Assembly: GCA_018907035.1 (NCBI GenBank)
Contig: JACCIC010000002.1
Location: 8,259,501-8,323,500 of the forward strand
DNA: 64,000 nucleotides
Origin: Sycobia sp. Sy_11
Taxonomy: Eukaryota > Arthropoda > Insecta > Hymenoptera > Epichrysomallidae
Reading direction: 5' to 3'
This document shows, piece after piece, positions 1 through 12,039 of this stretch. Made by a program: the position numbers and the translations under genes. A model generated the notes under the pieces. That model was given only the letters and a program-made list of their open reading frames with translations. It did not search any database and was not told where the DNA came from. Each line of letters opens with the position of its first letter. The stretch's first letter is position 1.

Positions 1-1975
1 TTAATAAGGAATGATAAACACTGTCCAATCTACCAGACTCTAACATTAAATTCACATTATTTCGATTCTTGGAAATGTGAATACTTTCAAGACTCTCCCG
101 TTTATACTTATTATTAATACCATATTCCAAAATATCCACATTCACAAAATCAAAAGAATGTAAAAACTTTAAACAATGCTCTTTTAAACCAGAAGTAATA
201 TGTGAGCTACGTAAACTATATTTATGCTCATAAATTCTCTTTTTTAAATATCTACCTGTTTGTCCAATATAGTATTTATCACAATCCATGCAATTAATCT
301 TGTAAACAACTCCTGATTTTAAGCATAAATCATCCTTATCTTTGCAATTATTAAACAATCTACTTAAATTATTGCGATTTTTAAAGAAAATTTGAATGTT
401 ATATTTCCGAAAATTTCTTTTTATTCTTTCAGATAATCCTCGAACATATGGTAAGACAATAATTTTGTCTCCGTTAAAATCAATTCCTGCACTATGTCTA
501 TTTTCGGTATTATAAATTTCAAACAATCTCTCAGCAATCAATCTATTAATAAATTGAATTGGATAGCCATTATTAATAAAAGTCTCTCTTACTATCTCTA
601 AATTATTTTGTCTAAAATCTTTATGTGACAATTTAATTGCTCTGTCAATGACACCTCTCAATGCTCCAATTTTGTTTCCGAATTGGTGGTGTGAATTAAA
701 ATCTAAAAACCTACCTGACCAAGTAGGCTTTCTGTACCAATTAAGTTTTACCTTATTATTACTACATCTAATCACATTAACGTCCAAAAAACTTAACTGA
801 CTATGTACTTCAACCTCCCTTGTAAATTTAATTCTGTCATGTACAGAATTGAAAACATCCACCATTTCATCCACAAAAACTTCTGGAACAATTGTAAAGA
901 TATCATCAACATATCTCTTAAATATCATTGGTTCAAAAAGCAATTTTGACAAGGCTATACTTTCCAACTTTTTCATAACTAAATTAGCTATAACCGGTGA
1001 CAAAGGCGACCCCATTGGACATCCGTATTTTTGTTCATAAAATTTATTATCAAATGAAAAAATTGTGTTATTAAAAACCAAATTAATTGCTTTAATAAAG
1101 TCATTCATTGTCAATTTTGTATGCAAATTAATTTCATTCCACTTTTCCTGTATAATATCATTTAACAACTCCAAAGGTACATTTGTAAACAAAGATACTA
1201 CATCCAATGAAATCATCTTGTAGTTCTTCGGAATAACAATATCCTTCATTTCATTGTAAAAACACCAACTATCCTTAATGTAAGAACTAGTTCTTCCAAC
1301 TATCTTAACCAATATATTAGACAAAAATCTAGCAATATTATAAGTTGGGAAACCTATGGAAGATATTATTATTCTAAATGTCAGATTTTCTTTATGAATC
1401 TTCGGAAGCCCATAACATTTTGCCACAGTTCCATTTTCACATTTTAAATACTTATATGTAGTATCATTTATATATTCATTTCTTTTCCAATTATTTAATA
1501 ACTCTTTCAAATTATTTTGTAGCTTAATGATATGTGGATTACCAATCTTCAAATAAGTACTATCATCATTTAATATATTATTTATACAATTTATGTAATC
1601 AATTTTATTGGAAGCTACAGTTACATTACCTTTGTCGGCCTTTTGGAAGATTATATTAGGGTTATTTTTCAAAAAATTCTTCGCGGTAATCAAATCATGT
1701 ATAAAATTACTATTTAAAAAATTATCAAATTTATTTTCTCTTTTAAAATTACTAATGAAATTAACCAAAGATGCCCTACATTCCTTTTTTACTTCATCAT
1801 TTAAACCAAAAAGATTACTTTCAACCTCCGCGATGATTTCTTTGATCGGGAGATTACTTTTACAATATAATATTCCATGTTTGGCACCTTTAGACATGAT
1901 GTTTATTACTTCATTTGGTATCTCTTTGTTTATAGCAAGAATATTAATATTAAGATTACAGCACAAATGTAATTT
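1..1975 (-). mobile_element. Penelope-like retroelement ORF: reverse transcriptase plus GIY-YIG endonuclease (runs off left edge)
   Basis: The minus strand is open from the stop at 1978-1976 to the window edge, about 658 codons with no internal stop. The first ATG is at 1897. Translation shows a reverse transcriptase with the conserved GCPMGSPLSP segment (about 1000-1030) and the catalytic box FKRYVDDIF (about 900-930). Towards the C-terminus a GIY-YIG endonuclease reads VYKINCMDC then YYIGQTGR (about 255-310). RT followed by GIY-YIG is the diagnostic order of Penelope-like elements, which prime at nicked DNA made by their own endonuclease. The segment before MSKGAKHG resembles the start of the conserved Penelope region, so the N-terminal part is probably truncated and the frame may be the 5'-deleted end of a copy. 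The stop codon lies outside the window. An open frame of this length suggests recent insertion. The family call is firm; activity is inference. Confidence 0.93.
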
Positions 1976-1978
1976 TTA

Positions 1979-3470
1979 CTAATAATTCTAATATATGTCA
2001 CGAATAAATGTTACTCACTGTTGACAATCAAATAAGTTGTAGAAAATATAAACAGAAATAAATACAAATTATAATGAATCATTTTGTATAATGATTTGAT
2101 ATAATATAAAAAAACTTTTCAATTTCTGTAAAATTTTTTATTATTTATACTCTGAATGATTAACTAGCCATTAATTAAATAAAATTTAATGTAAAGCTCT
2201 TGAAAATAATTATATTTATCTATCTATAATTTATATAGAAAGTATCTCGATATGACACTATGCCTTATATAAATATTTAATAATGCTTAAATAAAATGAT
2301 ATATAGTATATAAAACAATTGAAAGAACAGAATATTTTTGAATTGCTTAATCTGTCAGAAGAATAATCTTACTATAATGAAAAAGCATAATTGATAGTTG
2401 AACAATGCTAATTTATGAGCTTATTAAGTGAAAAAATTTGTAAAGGAAACAAATAATATGTAAACTAGAACAGATATTCATCGTTTGAAAAAGGCAGCTA
2501 ATGTGTAAACAGAAAAAAATTATATATACTTTGAAATATAATTTTTTTTAAATTTTTTATTAAATTAAGAAGACATCTTTTTTTATTTAAAAATGACTAA
2601 ATTAAATTATATTCTACCAGTGAATGTTAATAAATATATATCAATCACTAGTGGTAGTGCAATACATGAGGTAAACTTATATAATAACATATGAATAAGA
2701 TTAGATATTAAATGAAGTGTAGCTATTATATCAAATGCACGAGTGTTTTAGAATATTCAAACCTATAACTAGAGCTCTATGACATAGATCCTTTTGGATG
2801 ATGGGCAATTCATGTGATCAAATAGATAAGCCCATGGTTCCAATGTACGCACAGAGAGTTCAATTTCCATTGTACGCAGTTTCTTTTCAAAACATAATCG
2901 GTTTGACTACTATTTTCACAAGATAAGGAACGTATCGAATCCGACCTATGCGCAATGACCACGACCTATCCGACCTACGACATGTTACTATGTCACGTTT
3001 AAAAAGCGAATGCCTAAAGAGAGGCGTAAGCGCATTTGCGCCCGATATCATTATTGATCTGATACTGTACAGCTCAGAAATGTGGACCAGGATACTTTGC
3101 TACAGCAAGAATAATGTAATATATGCAAGAACACTGGATGTTAGAAGACTCTAATAGGTAAGCAAGGTGGCGCAGTCCAGAAATAACATGCAAATCAATG
3201 ATTCTTGGATTAAATCTATATCATCGACTCGTACATGCATTTAGTATGTTTTAGTTCAGAATTGCTTGCCCTGGAGCCAGTAGTCCTGTTGACCAGAGCC
3301 ATATCAGTCTACTCATCCAGGTGGAAAGACAGTTTATGATATATGACTAAGAAACATCTATGGAGCGAGGTGATTCTCATTACTAATAAAATTAACCATG
3401 AAAAATTTTATAATCTAGGACTTTCGTATTCCTATAATATGCTCGAATGTAATGCGAAAAGTCGTTGACC
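1979..3470. other. AT-rich spacer, no gene seen
   Basis: Mostly A/T runs upstream of the Penelope frame. One 68-codon frame at 2948-3154 has no recognisable motif and looks like chance. No repeats or RNA genes were identified. Confidence 0.5.
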
Positions 3471-3474
3471 TACA

Positions 3475-3730
3475 TTAAAAGACTGCGATTTTGAAAGAAT
3501 AATTTTATTTTTCTACATAATCCCCCTTAATATCAACACAGTTTCTCTATATATTCTCTAACATCAATATTTCGTTTAAGAATTGAGAATCTGAAAGAAT
3601 GTTAGAATACTCATCTATATTTCTCTTAACTTCTTGATTGCGTTGAAACCACTAGTGAGATGCACGTTTAGAAACTGACCGAAATTTGAGCCTGGCAAAT
3701 AAAGCAAACAGAAGGGGGAATCGTATAGAA
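3475..3730 (-). pseudogene. Decayed mariner-type transposase 3' fragment
   Basis: Minus-strand translation gives a frame interrupted by in-frame stops. It begins FARLKFRSVSKRASH, continues through EVKRNIDEYSNIL, and ends with NCVDIKGDYVEK followed by a stop near 3505. The pattern of a Leu/Phe-rich segment, an alpha-helical linker and a final (K/R)C(I/V)..KGDY(V/F)E is the typical C-terminal end of mariner transposases. The rest of the transposase and the inverted repeats were not found, so this is an old 5'-truncated remnant. The match is by eye only. Confidence 0.5.
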
Positions 3731-4970
3731 AATATCTTATTTTTTTTCATGGCGAATGCATTTAAGAGTTCCTTTTCATAAGAATTCTCGTGAAAAATAT
3801 CTTGTTTCCATTAAACAGAGATATTATTCACAATTTTTTCCATTCAGCTATAAAAAAGATGAAGCAATATTTGCATATAATGTTTAATACTAATGCAATA
3901 ATTTTTCCGTCAAATGTGATTGACTTCGCTCCCTTTAGCTCTGAACTACTGCCTTCCAGCTACTATTTGGACAACTGTTCCATTTCTGGCTTGTAGTGAT
4001 AGACTTTTAACTCATCCTGATCCGTAACCAATCTTTATAAAAAATCAGTCAGATTATGAAAGCGATTCAAAGATTTATGCATTTTCTCGTAATCGAGGTA
4101 CACAGCTTTAGTAGCCTGAATCCCTGGTGCATGATATTACCCTACTATCCAATATAGTTAGGTATCGCACTTACGTTCCCTTGCATATCGTCCCACACGA
4201 TATTATGCACTTTTCAATTACGATAAGAACGAGACAATCTTTCTATAATGAGAAAGTGTGTAAAATAAGTAAGAGAGATAATGTATCATGTTGATACATT
4301 GAAAACAAACAAACAAAAACAAACAAACAAACAAACAAATACGTTGAAAAACTGTTGTAAATTGACGCTAGACGTTGTGAGATGGTGGATGAGCTTCAAA
4401 CCCCTCCCCCCGCCCCTAAAAGTGTTGTTTACTCTGAGACAAGGTAGAGGTGGTTTATTATACATGACCCATGCCCATATTCCTATCATTGTGATTCCAA
4501 TATAAATAAATGGAAGAAAAACAAAGAAAATATGTTATGCACCTTGAGTATGAAAAAATAGCGCATGGTAATAGAGTACAAAGAATTTTTCCGACAAGAG
4601 CAAATTTACACCCTCATTGCGCTTCGAGAGACAAAGTTTCTTTGCTTGCTTGTATCATAATACAATACTCTTGGCTTAGCTTCTACGTGAGCTCCACAGC
4701 TAGCTAGTTTATCATGACTTATATGTTTGACGTTTCTATTTCTTTTGATGATACATCTTCCAAGGAGAGATCTAATTCTACCCTTGATGAAATCATCCCC
4801 TTGCTCTACGTTTGTTGACCTTATGCGTTGGAACGACATGAATAATTTTCTAACTGCGAGTTGGGCTGTTCATATTTTTTTTTTTTGTTATTTAACGTTG
4901 CTCTATTTATGCTTTCAAATACCGATGCTAATCGGCGACAGAGATCTACAATGTGTTTGTGTTTACAAAT
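3731..4970. other. Noncoding spacer with a short CAAA microsatellite
   Basis: The stretch 4301-4340 is an imperfect (CAAA)n tract. Overlapping frames on both strands (for example 4281-4505 and 4606-4839) carry no domain signal, and the first is generated by the repeat. Nothing else was identified. Confidence 0.5.
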
Positions 4971-4972
4971 AC

Positions 4973-5000
4973 TTCACGTGCTTTAAACAAAGCACGTGAA
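4973..5000. repeat. Perfect 12-bp inverted repeat with 4-nt loop, two CACGTG cores
   Basis: Arm TTCACGTGCTTT (4973-4984), loop AAAC, then the exact reverse complement (4989-5000). Each arm contains the E-box core CACGTG. It sits directly beside the tRNA-like element at 5026-5102. It may be a foldback end or chance; no function can be assigned. Confidence 0.6.
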
Positions 5001-5025
5001 AATTATTATAACGGTGTTTGCGTCA

Positions 5026-5102
5026 ATCGGCCGAGACCGGGATTTGAACTCGGATCACCAAGTTACTAGTGCTTCGCTCTAGCGATCGAGCCATGGTAGG
5101 CC
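5026..5102 (-). repeat. tRNA-like SINE head or tRNA pseudogene
   Basis: On the minus strand the sequence carries an A-box/D-arm (TGGCTCGATCGCTAGAGCG, where GCTC pairs with GAGC) and a B-box/T-arm (GAGTTCAAATCCC with four of five stem pairs). The anticodon loop position would read AGT, but the anticodon stem and the acceptor stem do not pair. A functional tRNA is therefore unlikely. A diverged second copy at 5833-5902 argues for a dispersed tRNA-derived SINE rather than a single tRNA pseudogene. Confidence 0.6.
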
Positions 5103-5832
5103 TCGTTCATATTATTTCTGTTCGAATCTCGAATTAGGAACTTCGTTAATACCATCACACTGGCAAATGAAATTTGAAAACTATAGTGGACTATGGCATT
5201 CCAGTTTCTATCATTTATCTTGAACCGAAATTTCACCATAAATAAACTCAAAATGTTAACAATAGATAGTCCGACAGTTGTCACTCGAAACTACTTCATT
5301 AACGTTATAAATAATTATTGCAATGCTAATCAATTGAAATCTAAAAACTTCTACTAGTTCAGAATATTTTCATTATACATAGCATCGATATCCGGGCCAA
5401 ATGTTCCATGGTATGTTGCCTCCTCTTCTTAATGAAACAGGTGTCTAATGTATATTTAGTACCGACGAATACAATTGAGAACTAGTTGGATTAGACTCGC
5501 ACATAACAATAATGTATAAAATTTTATTATACTATCAGCTTTCATAAATGAGTATACATCGTACATAATATGGACGACTTTCTCCAGATTTCTGCAAATA
5601 ATTGATTTCTATATTACAAATGATCTTATTTCATATTACAAAGTATCTAATAGTATCGAATCGATCTGATATCAATTTTCTTTATATTATTTATCGTTGC
5701 TCTATATTTTATGTCTCAAAAAATATGTTAATGAACAGAGGTGTCTATGTTATATTAGTAAAAAAATTCACTTAAATTTTTATAGTAAATTTTATTTTCA
5801 CGTAAATTTTTACAGTGGTGCTTAAGTTAATT

Positions 5833-5902
5833 GTTTGAGAACGGGTTTTGAATTCAAACCATTATAGTACTTCGCTCTAGAAATCAAGCCATCGTAGACC
5901 TC
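5833..5902 (-). repeat. Second, more decayed tRNA-like SINE copy
   Basis: It aligns with 5026-5102 over the same span. Shared blocks are a GGGTTTTGAATTCAAAC-type T-arm, TAGTACTTCGCTCTAG against TAGTGCTTCGCTCTAG, and ATCAAGCCATCGTAG against ATCGAGCCATGGTAG. The T-arm and A-box are more degraded than in the first copy. Confidence 0.5.
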
Positions 5903-6194
5903 AACATAAATTTTACTCCAACCTATGAATAGCTTTTACTGCGCGAGATTCATACTCCAATAAAAACTTCTTTTTAACGAAATGTTACTGGGAGAGATAT
6001 AAATTCCGTGCATTTATTACATACTACCTAGTACTTTAATGTAGTTGATACAATACTTTTCACTAAATCATTAAGTTCCTCTTAATACATAATTATTATA
6101 ATTCAAATGATTTTATCTAGATGTTTTGTATATTTCAGAGCTGCAGTCTATTGTATAATAGTTTTTTTAATTTATTAGATAAATAATTTCGACA

Positions 6195-9100
6195 TTAATT
6201 GTCTAGATAATTTCGATTATACAAAACAACTGTATCTATATCTATTGGTAAATTATGTACGATTAAATCAATCCAGAACATAAAAGCTGCTACATTGGTA
6301 AATACAGTACCATAAACAGCATCATCGCATGCCACAGAGACTTTGCTCACGATACCTATGACTTTATTGCCAATAACGAGTGGATTTCCAACATCATTCT
6401 GTATAACATAAATATAACATTTAAAGTATTAAAGCTTTGTATTACATAATTAATTTATACAATATTTGTTCAACCGTCTAACCTGGCAAATACCCCAATG
6501 TTGATGCGGAGGATTAGTTTCTAATAAGCCATATATTTGCATGTCGGTGGTAAAAGGTAAGTATATTTCCCTGCATGGATTATCATTTACAATTCGAACA
6601 GGTGAAAATTTCAGAAAAAAGGATGAATTAGCTTTCTCAAGAGAATTTACGGCCTCATAGTAGAGGTTGTTACATTCATAACCAGTGACTATACCTAATT
6701 GACCTACAAATTCTTCATAAAGACCCGGAAGTTCAAGTTTTTGCAGTGGACTATTATCGTAAATATGTAGTCTAAACTTTAGCTAAATATCGAATCAAAT
6801 ATTAAAAGATTACTTTATTATATAAGTGTAAAATAAATATATTTTTCAATATGTATAGGAATACTTCTATTCAATCTAAATGTTTAGTTAAAACGAACTT
6901 GAAATAATGCTATTTCACTACTTTTGTTACAATCGAATAAATCACAGTAATTTCGCATCGTTATTAGATTTGTCAATAAAATTGTTTCAGTTTACGTCAA
7001 ATTATAGATACCAGGTGTACCGGTATGAAGTGAGCGTTTTTCTTGAAAATAAAACAATAATTTTAATGGGAAAGTGAAAAATATTTTATTTAAAATATTG
7101 GCCATTATTTTCTCCGCATTTTGACTACTTTTCTGGCAATTTATGGATATCAAACCAATAGAATTGTTTGTGTTTTGAAGCAAACCATTCAAACACCTAA
7201 TTATCGACTATCTTTATATAAATCGAAGTGTTGCTCAGTGAACGCGTGTCCCATCGATGAAAACAAATGGTAGTAATGTAGGAACCAAATGTCTTGTGAA
7301 TACTTCGTGTGGGGTAGCAGCTCCCAGCCAAATGTTTTGATTATATACTAAACCGGTTTTGCTTCATGTGCAGCTGCATTGTCCATGGAGCAAAATTATC
7401 TTGCCGGGTATTATAACTCATTCTGGTAGTTTTTCAATCAATGCATGATTCAAGTTGATCATTTTTGTCGGTAATGATTAGTATTAACTGTTTCATTGGA
7501 CTTTAACAACTTGTAATACACCACGTCCTCTCTGGTCCAACAATCACACAACATTCACTTCTTGCTGAATCAATCTGGTTTTGCAGTCGATTTTGAAGAT
7601 TATCCCGGATAAATCCATGATTTTTTCCGTTTAGAATTTTTTAAATAAATCCATTTTTTATCGCCAGTAACAATTCAATGAAAAATTGTTTTGCTTTTGT
7701 ATCTTTGAATCAAAATTTCGCAAGTGTTCTTTTGGTTTTTCATCTGCCTTCTATTTAATTAATGTGGCATCCATTTTCAACACTTTTAGATCTTTCCTAA
7801 AGCTTTCCTAGGTAATAGATCAGAAATTGTTTGTTGTACAACATTTAACACTTTTGCTATTTGTTTTTGATTCAGTGTCATCTTCATCTAATATCATTTG
7901 CAATTCCGCGTTTTCAAACTTTTTTAGTGGTCCTCTACATGTTTCATTTCTCACATCAAAATTATTATTTCTAAACCGTTGAAACCATCTTTTGCATGAT
8001 GCTTCTGATAGAGCATGATCACCATATGTCTCGACAAGCACTCGAATCGAGTCTGCAACACTTTTCTTCAAATCAAAACAAAAAATGTATGCTTTACGCA
8101 AATCCTCTCTTTCTAGTACAAAATTCAACATTTTTAACATGATGAAAAAATATGATGTTTTTTCAATGACTTGATATATACTAAATATTCTTGACAGCTA
8201 TCACAGCAACCAAACAAAAAAAAATTAAAGCTTGTTCATAACAAATGTTTCCTATCGAGAGATTTGTATCTTAACGCTCACTGCATAGCAATACACCTGG
8301 TAAAGAGAATGCCCAACTTTGCATCAGAGATTTCAGTGATAGTTATTTAGTTATAATATTGATTTATAAATTGTATTAATTTATTATTCTTTTTGAAATT
8401 TTCTATTATATGTGCATATTTTCCAGATTCTATATCTAACTGCACTGATTCATTTAGAAACTCATGTATGGCTTTTTTATGTAAATTAGATCCATAGACG
8501 TAACATTGAAGAATTTCTAAACATGAAGATTATTTGATAAGAACGTAATATTTAGTCTACTATTATAACGTAAATCTGTACAGTGAACTATCGAAAACAT
8601 TATGAATATTATTGGCATATTTATTGACTCAGTGTTGTTTATCCTTAATAATAAAGACAACGTTGGCTTTTTATGTACATTATGTTATTTTCAAAATGGT
8701 TCATTCATTAAATGTATAAGTCTATCGAGATTGAGCTATAATGTAAATAGAAGCCATCAAAGATAAAAACATGAACTAATGCACATAAGCAACATTGGGA
8801 AAATATATACATACATTGTTCATAACGGCATAACTCAAAGAAAGTGTAGGCATTAAATGTAGCTAATTTATGAATAATCTATTTAGCAATTCTGAATTCA
8901 GATAAATAAAGATCATTCAAGTCCATGACCCGAATTTGTGAGAACTTCCTTGTTAGAACATAGTAAGTTGAAGTAAAAATGTATGCAAATATCTTTTTAA
9001 TCTTTGGTTTATCAATTTATTAGAATTACTTTAAAAATAGTACAGATATCAATAATTTCGCTAATTTTATTCATGATTGGAAATTTCGTATATTATTTAT

Positions 9101-10848
9101 TGCGTAAAATTTTGTAATTATTATTTAAAATTACCATTTAACAGGAGATATGTTACATAATATTTAATAATAATTATTATTCCTAAGTTATATATACCGA
9201 CTGTAAGCGATAGAAATAAATTATGTTGAAATCAGAAAAAAGGTCAGGAAATACGTACCTTCACTACTGCGATATCGTTAATGGACTCAATATCTGTATA
9301 GTTGGGTATATAAATTTTATCAACCTGTTTTATACTGGCTCTGCTTAAATCTTTCAAATCTTTTGCGTTTGCAGCAATAAGAAAAGTAAAATTTTTTAGT
9401 TCGCCAGAGCTGTCTACGAAGCATCGAGCTGCACTCAATATAAATATATCATCGATGATCGCACCACCACCTATTAGATTGAATTCGGTGGAATAATTTT
9501 GTAAACCTATAATAGCAACTTGATATTTGAAATCAACTTCGTTTGCGCGAATACCACCGATAATGCTTTCCACGTACGAAGCTAAAATGTAAATTAAAAA
9601 ATTAACTATTTCTCTTAGTCTAAAATCAAATTTTCAAATATGAAATTTTTGTAAAAAAAACACCAACTAAAAAACAATACTAACCATTTTTAACGCAGAT
9701 TATAATGTGAATACAAATTCGTAAATCTACCAAATAATACTAAAATTTATCTTATCAAACATGTAAAGGTCGTGCATATTCCTATAGAATGTTCAAATAC
9801 TTACTGATTTACCCTTATAATTTAAATATAAATGCTAACTCTATTGTATTCAATTACACATGCAGACCAAGAACAAATTCAATATTTAGATCTGATGAAT
9901 CCGAATTCCAAATCTATTCAGCTAAATAACTCAACAATTTTCAATAATTTTCAGTAATTTGCAAAAAAAATTACTAAAATTTGTGCAACTTTTGAATAAT
10001 AACATCAACGAACTTAAAATTTTTTTTATTTGGATAAAGTATTATTTTTACATATTTATATTCATCGGTTGAATTCGAATTTTCAGTTTGTGTATCTGGA
10101 CATCGTAAACATCTAATGTATGTATGTATATATAGTAAATAAATTAGATAAATGCATATATAATTATATGGTATATCAATCATAAAAACATAAAATTAGG
10201 GGAAAAATAGCAGAAACCACATTAATGAACGTTGGCAATTCTTCCCTATCTAAATCTGGTAATACTACTCATATATTTTAATATATTCAATCCATATGCA
10301 GTCTACTTTTGCCTAAAATAGTTTAAAAAATTATAAATAACTTAAAAAAATAAAAGAAAATTACAGATATACATCTCTAAAATGATATTAAAGAACGTGA
10401 AACATTTTTGCTAACCTTGATCAACATATGATTTTTATACATTCGTTGTTCATATTCATATGTTATTATTATGAAGTCATGAAAATCAAACGTGGAAATA
10501 TTAAAAATTATAAAATACATTGGCTGAAATATGGGGAGAGGGACTATAGATTATATAGATAGAACAACTTAAAACATTAAACGAATGAATGTGAACAAGC
10601 AAATAATTATTTTGTGTATTTATGAAAGCAAGTAATTGTACCTTTCTAAGAATGTCTATAAAATAAGAAAGGATTATCAATATTTAAATAGATAAAAGTA
10701 TTGATGAAATTTATATTATAGTATATTATACTATTACTATACCTAAATTTTATAATTTTTATTTTATGAAGATTTACTTACCATGAATTAATTTAGTAGG
10801 GAAAAATATTATTACAGAGAAAGTCCAAAATATATTTGAAGAAATCAT
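6195..10848 (-). CDS. Secreted chymotrypsin-like serine protease homolog (catalytically inactive), 297 aa
   Basis: Four exons join in phase: 10848-10782, 9581-9259, 6782-6483 and 6398-6195 (894 nt with stop). Exon 1 encodes a signal peptide (MISSNIFWTF..., about 22 aa). The mature domain begins IIGG at residues 29-32 and ends at the usual place for an S1 domain. The histidine motif is LSAARC (Arg75 in place of catalytic His). NDIAVVK keeps the Asp (125). The nucleophile motif is CQNDVGNP (Val233 in place of Ser). The Cys pairing with the Cys beside the His site is also gone (NLIGGG). The residue before IIGG is Ser, so trypsin-like activation is not expected. By family precedent such homologs act as cofactors or decoys in immune cascades or venom; its role here is unknown. 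Intron 2 (6783-9258) contains a mariner element. Structure is well supported; function is inference. Confidence 0.88.
7011..8300 (-). mobile_element. Full-length dead mariner element, 1290 bp, with TIRs and TA target site
   Basis: The ends are inverted repeats of about 28 bp: the left begins CCAGGTGTACCGG and the right, read inward, begins CCAGGTGTATTGC; both continue to GTGAGCG. Each is flanked by TA (7009-7010 and 8301-8302), the mariner target duplication. Minus-strand frames give a transposase start with helix-turn-helix text such as FDLKKSVADSIRVLVETYGD and LSEASCKRWFQRF (8140-7820). Later fragments read CEILIQRYKSK, IVTGDKKWIY and KRKKSWIYPG, separated by frameshifts and stops. The copy is intact in length but inactive. 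It lies within intron 2 of the serine protease homolog, on the same strand. Confidence 0.92.
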
Positions 10849-10911
10849 TTTTTATATCTAATTAAATGTAGAATAATACTATGTCCATATGAGTGATAAA
10901 ACGAGGATTTT

Positions 10912-10926
10912 ATCATATATATACGG
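10912..10926 (-). promoter_or_regulatory. Candidate TATA box of the protease homolog
   Basis: The minus strand carries CGTATATATATG about 65-75 nt upstream of the start codon at 10848, followed by TTTATCACTC as a possible initiator. The spacing suits a TATA promoter with a short 5' leader. AT-rich surroundings make chance matches common. Confidence 0.4.
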
Positions 10927-12035
10927 ATTAGTTAACAACTTCAAAATATTGACAAATTCCGTCCAGTATTTTCATAAAGTATAATAGTATGCATAACGTT
11001 AATATTGTTTTAGTATGACTAAACCTATAACTAATTAATCTTCCTTTTTTTCAAGGATTTTGAGACTTTGAACTTTTGAATATTGGATGTTCAGTTTTAC
11101 ACAAACAACTAGCAAATATAATATTTTTAGCTTGATTTTCTCTAGTAATTAAATATTTACTTTATCTTTGTTTCAATAAAAAATTTCATTTCTTTTTTAA
11201 TATTTTAAAAGTTTGTCAGCCATACCTTTAAATACATTAAATAGATTCCTTTATTCTTAATGATCATCTGATATACAAAATTGTTTTTATTGATTCAATG
11301 TATATATTTATTCAATGCTTTTAAATTTTTATTTCCTGCATAACATATCTGTATCTTTGTCCCGGCTTAGAAACTAAACTAACTTAAACTTCAATCTACC
11401 CTATCCACTTTGCATGAATCCATTTTGCCTGTTGATCAGAGAATGGTCAGTGAGATGAAAAGTGATCGGTATATTGAAACTTATCAAATTCGATTTTTGT
11501 GCCATATTATATAGGCTCAGGTATGAGATTTGCCAATCTCACACGACCTGCTTACATTGTTAGATGTGAAAATAAAACTAATCAACCAACAAAGCCAAAA
11601 TATTGTTTAACCTTGTTGATCATCCGCAGACTTCGCAATCGCCACTTCATCAAGGCTCTGATGTATTAACTTTTTAAGTTCCAGCTCAACTATTCCAATT
11701 TTACCAAAAATTTATAAATATAAACAATTATGTTGTTTATGAAAGTAAACACATCCTTGGAATCGCCGATATACTTTCGATATTTATTTAAGTATTCATA
11801 CCAGTTATATAAGAAGGAGATCGTACAAAGCTAACCACTTTCTCGAAAACGATCTTACTATATAACATTTTAATAGAAGAAGCGGTGATGAACAGGATTT
11901 ATTGCTGCTTTGGCTTGATCAATATAGAGGATGATGAAGAAGCTCAAATTCCAATTCCTTATATTCTGCTTGTATAGTTTATGGACTAATAATTTTATCG
12001 AAGTTATTACATGGGTAAGAGGCAACTGTGCTTAC
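10927..12035. other. AT-rich intergenic DNA
   Basis: No coding signal. Around 11,500-11,580 a TATA-like string, a short stem (GTATGAGATT / AATCTCACAC) and AATAAA occur in series. This could be a worn LTR, but no partner LTR was found. Confidence 0.4.
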
Positions 12036-12039
12036 TTTG

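Noticed and set aside
4281..4839. Overlapping frames of 65-77 codons on both strands
   Set aside because: The first arises from the CAAA repeat and the others show no domain or splice context.
5026..5102. Functional tRNA gene (Thr-AGT by loop position)
   Set aside because: Anticodon and acceptor stems do not pair and a diverged copy exists nearby.
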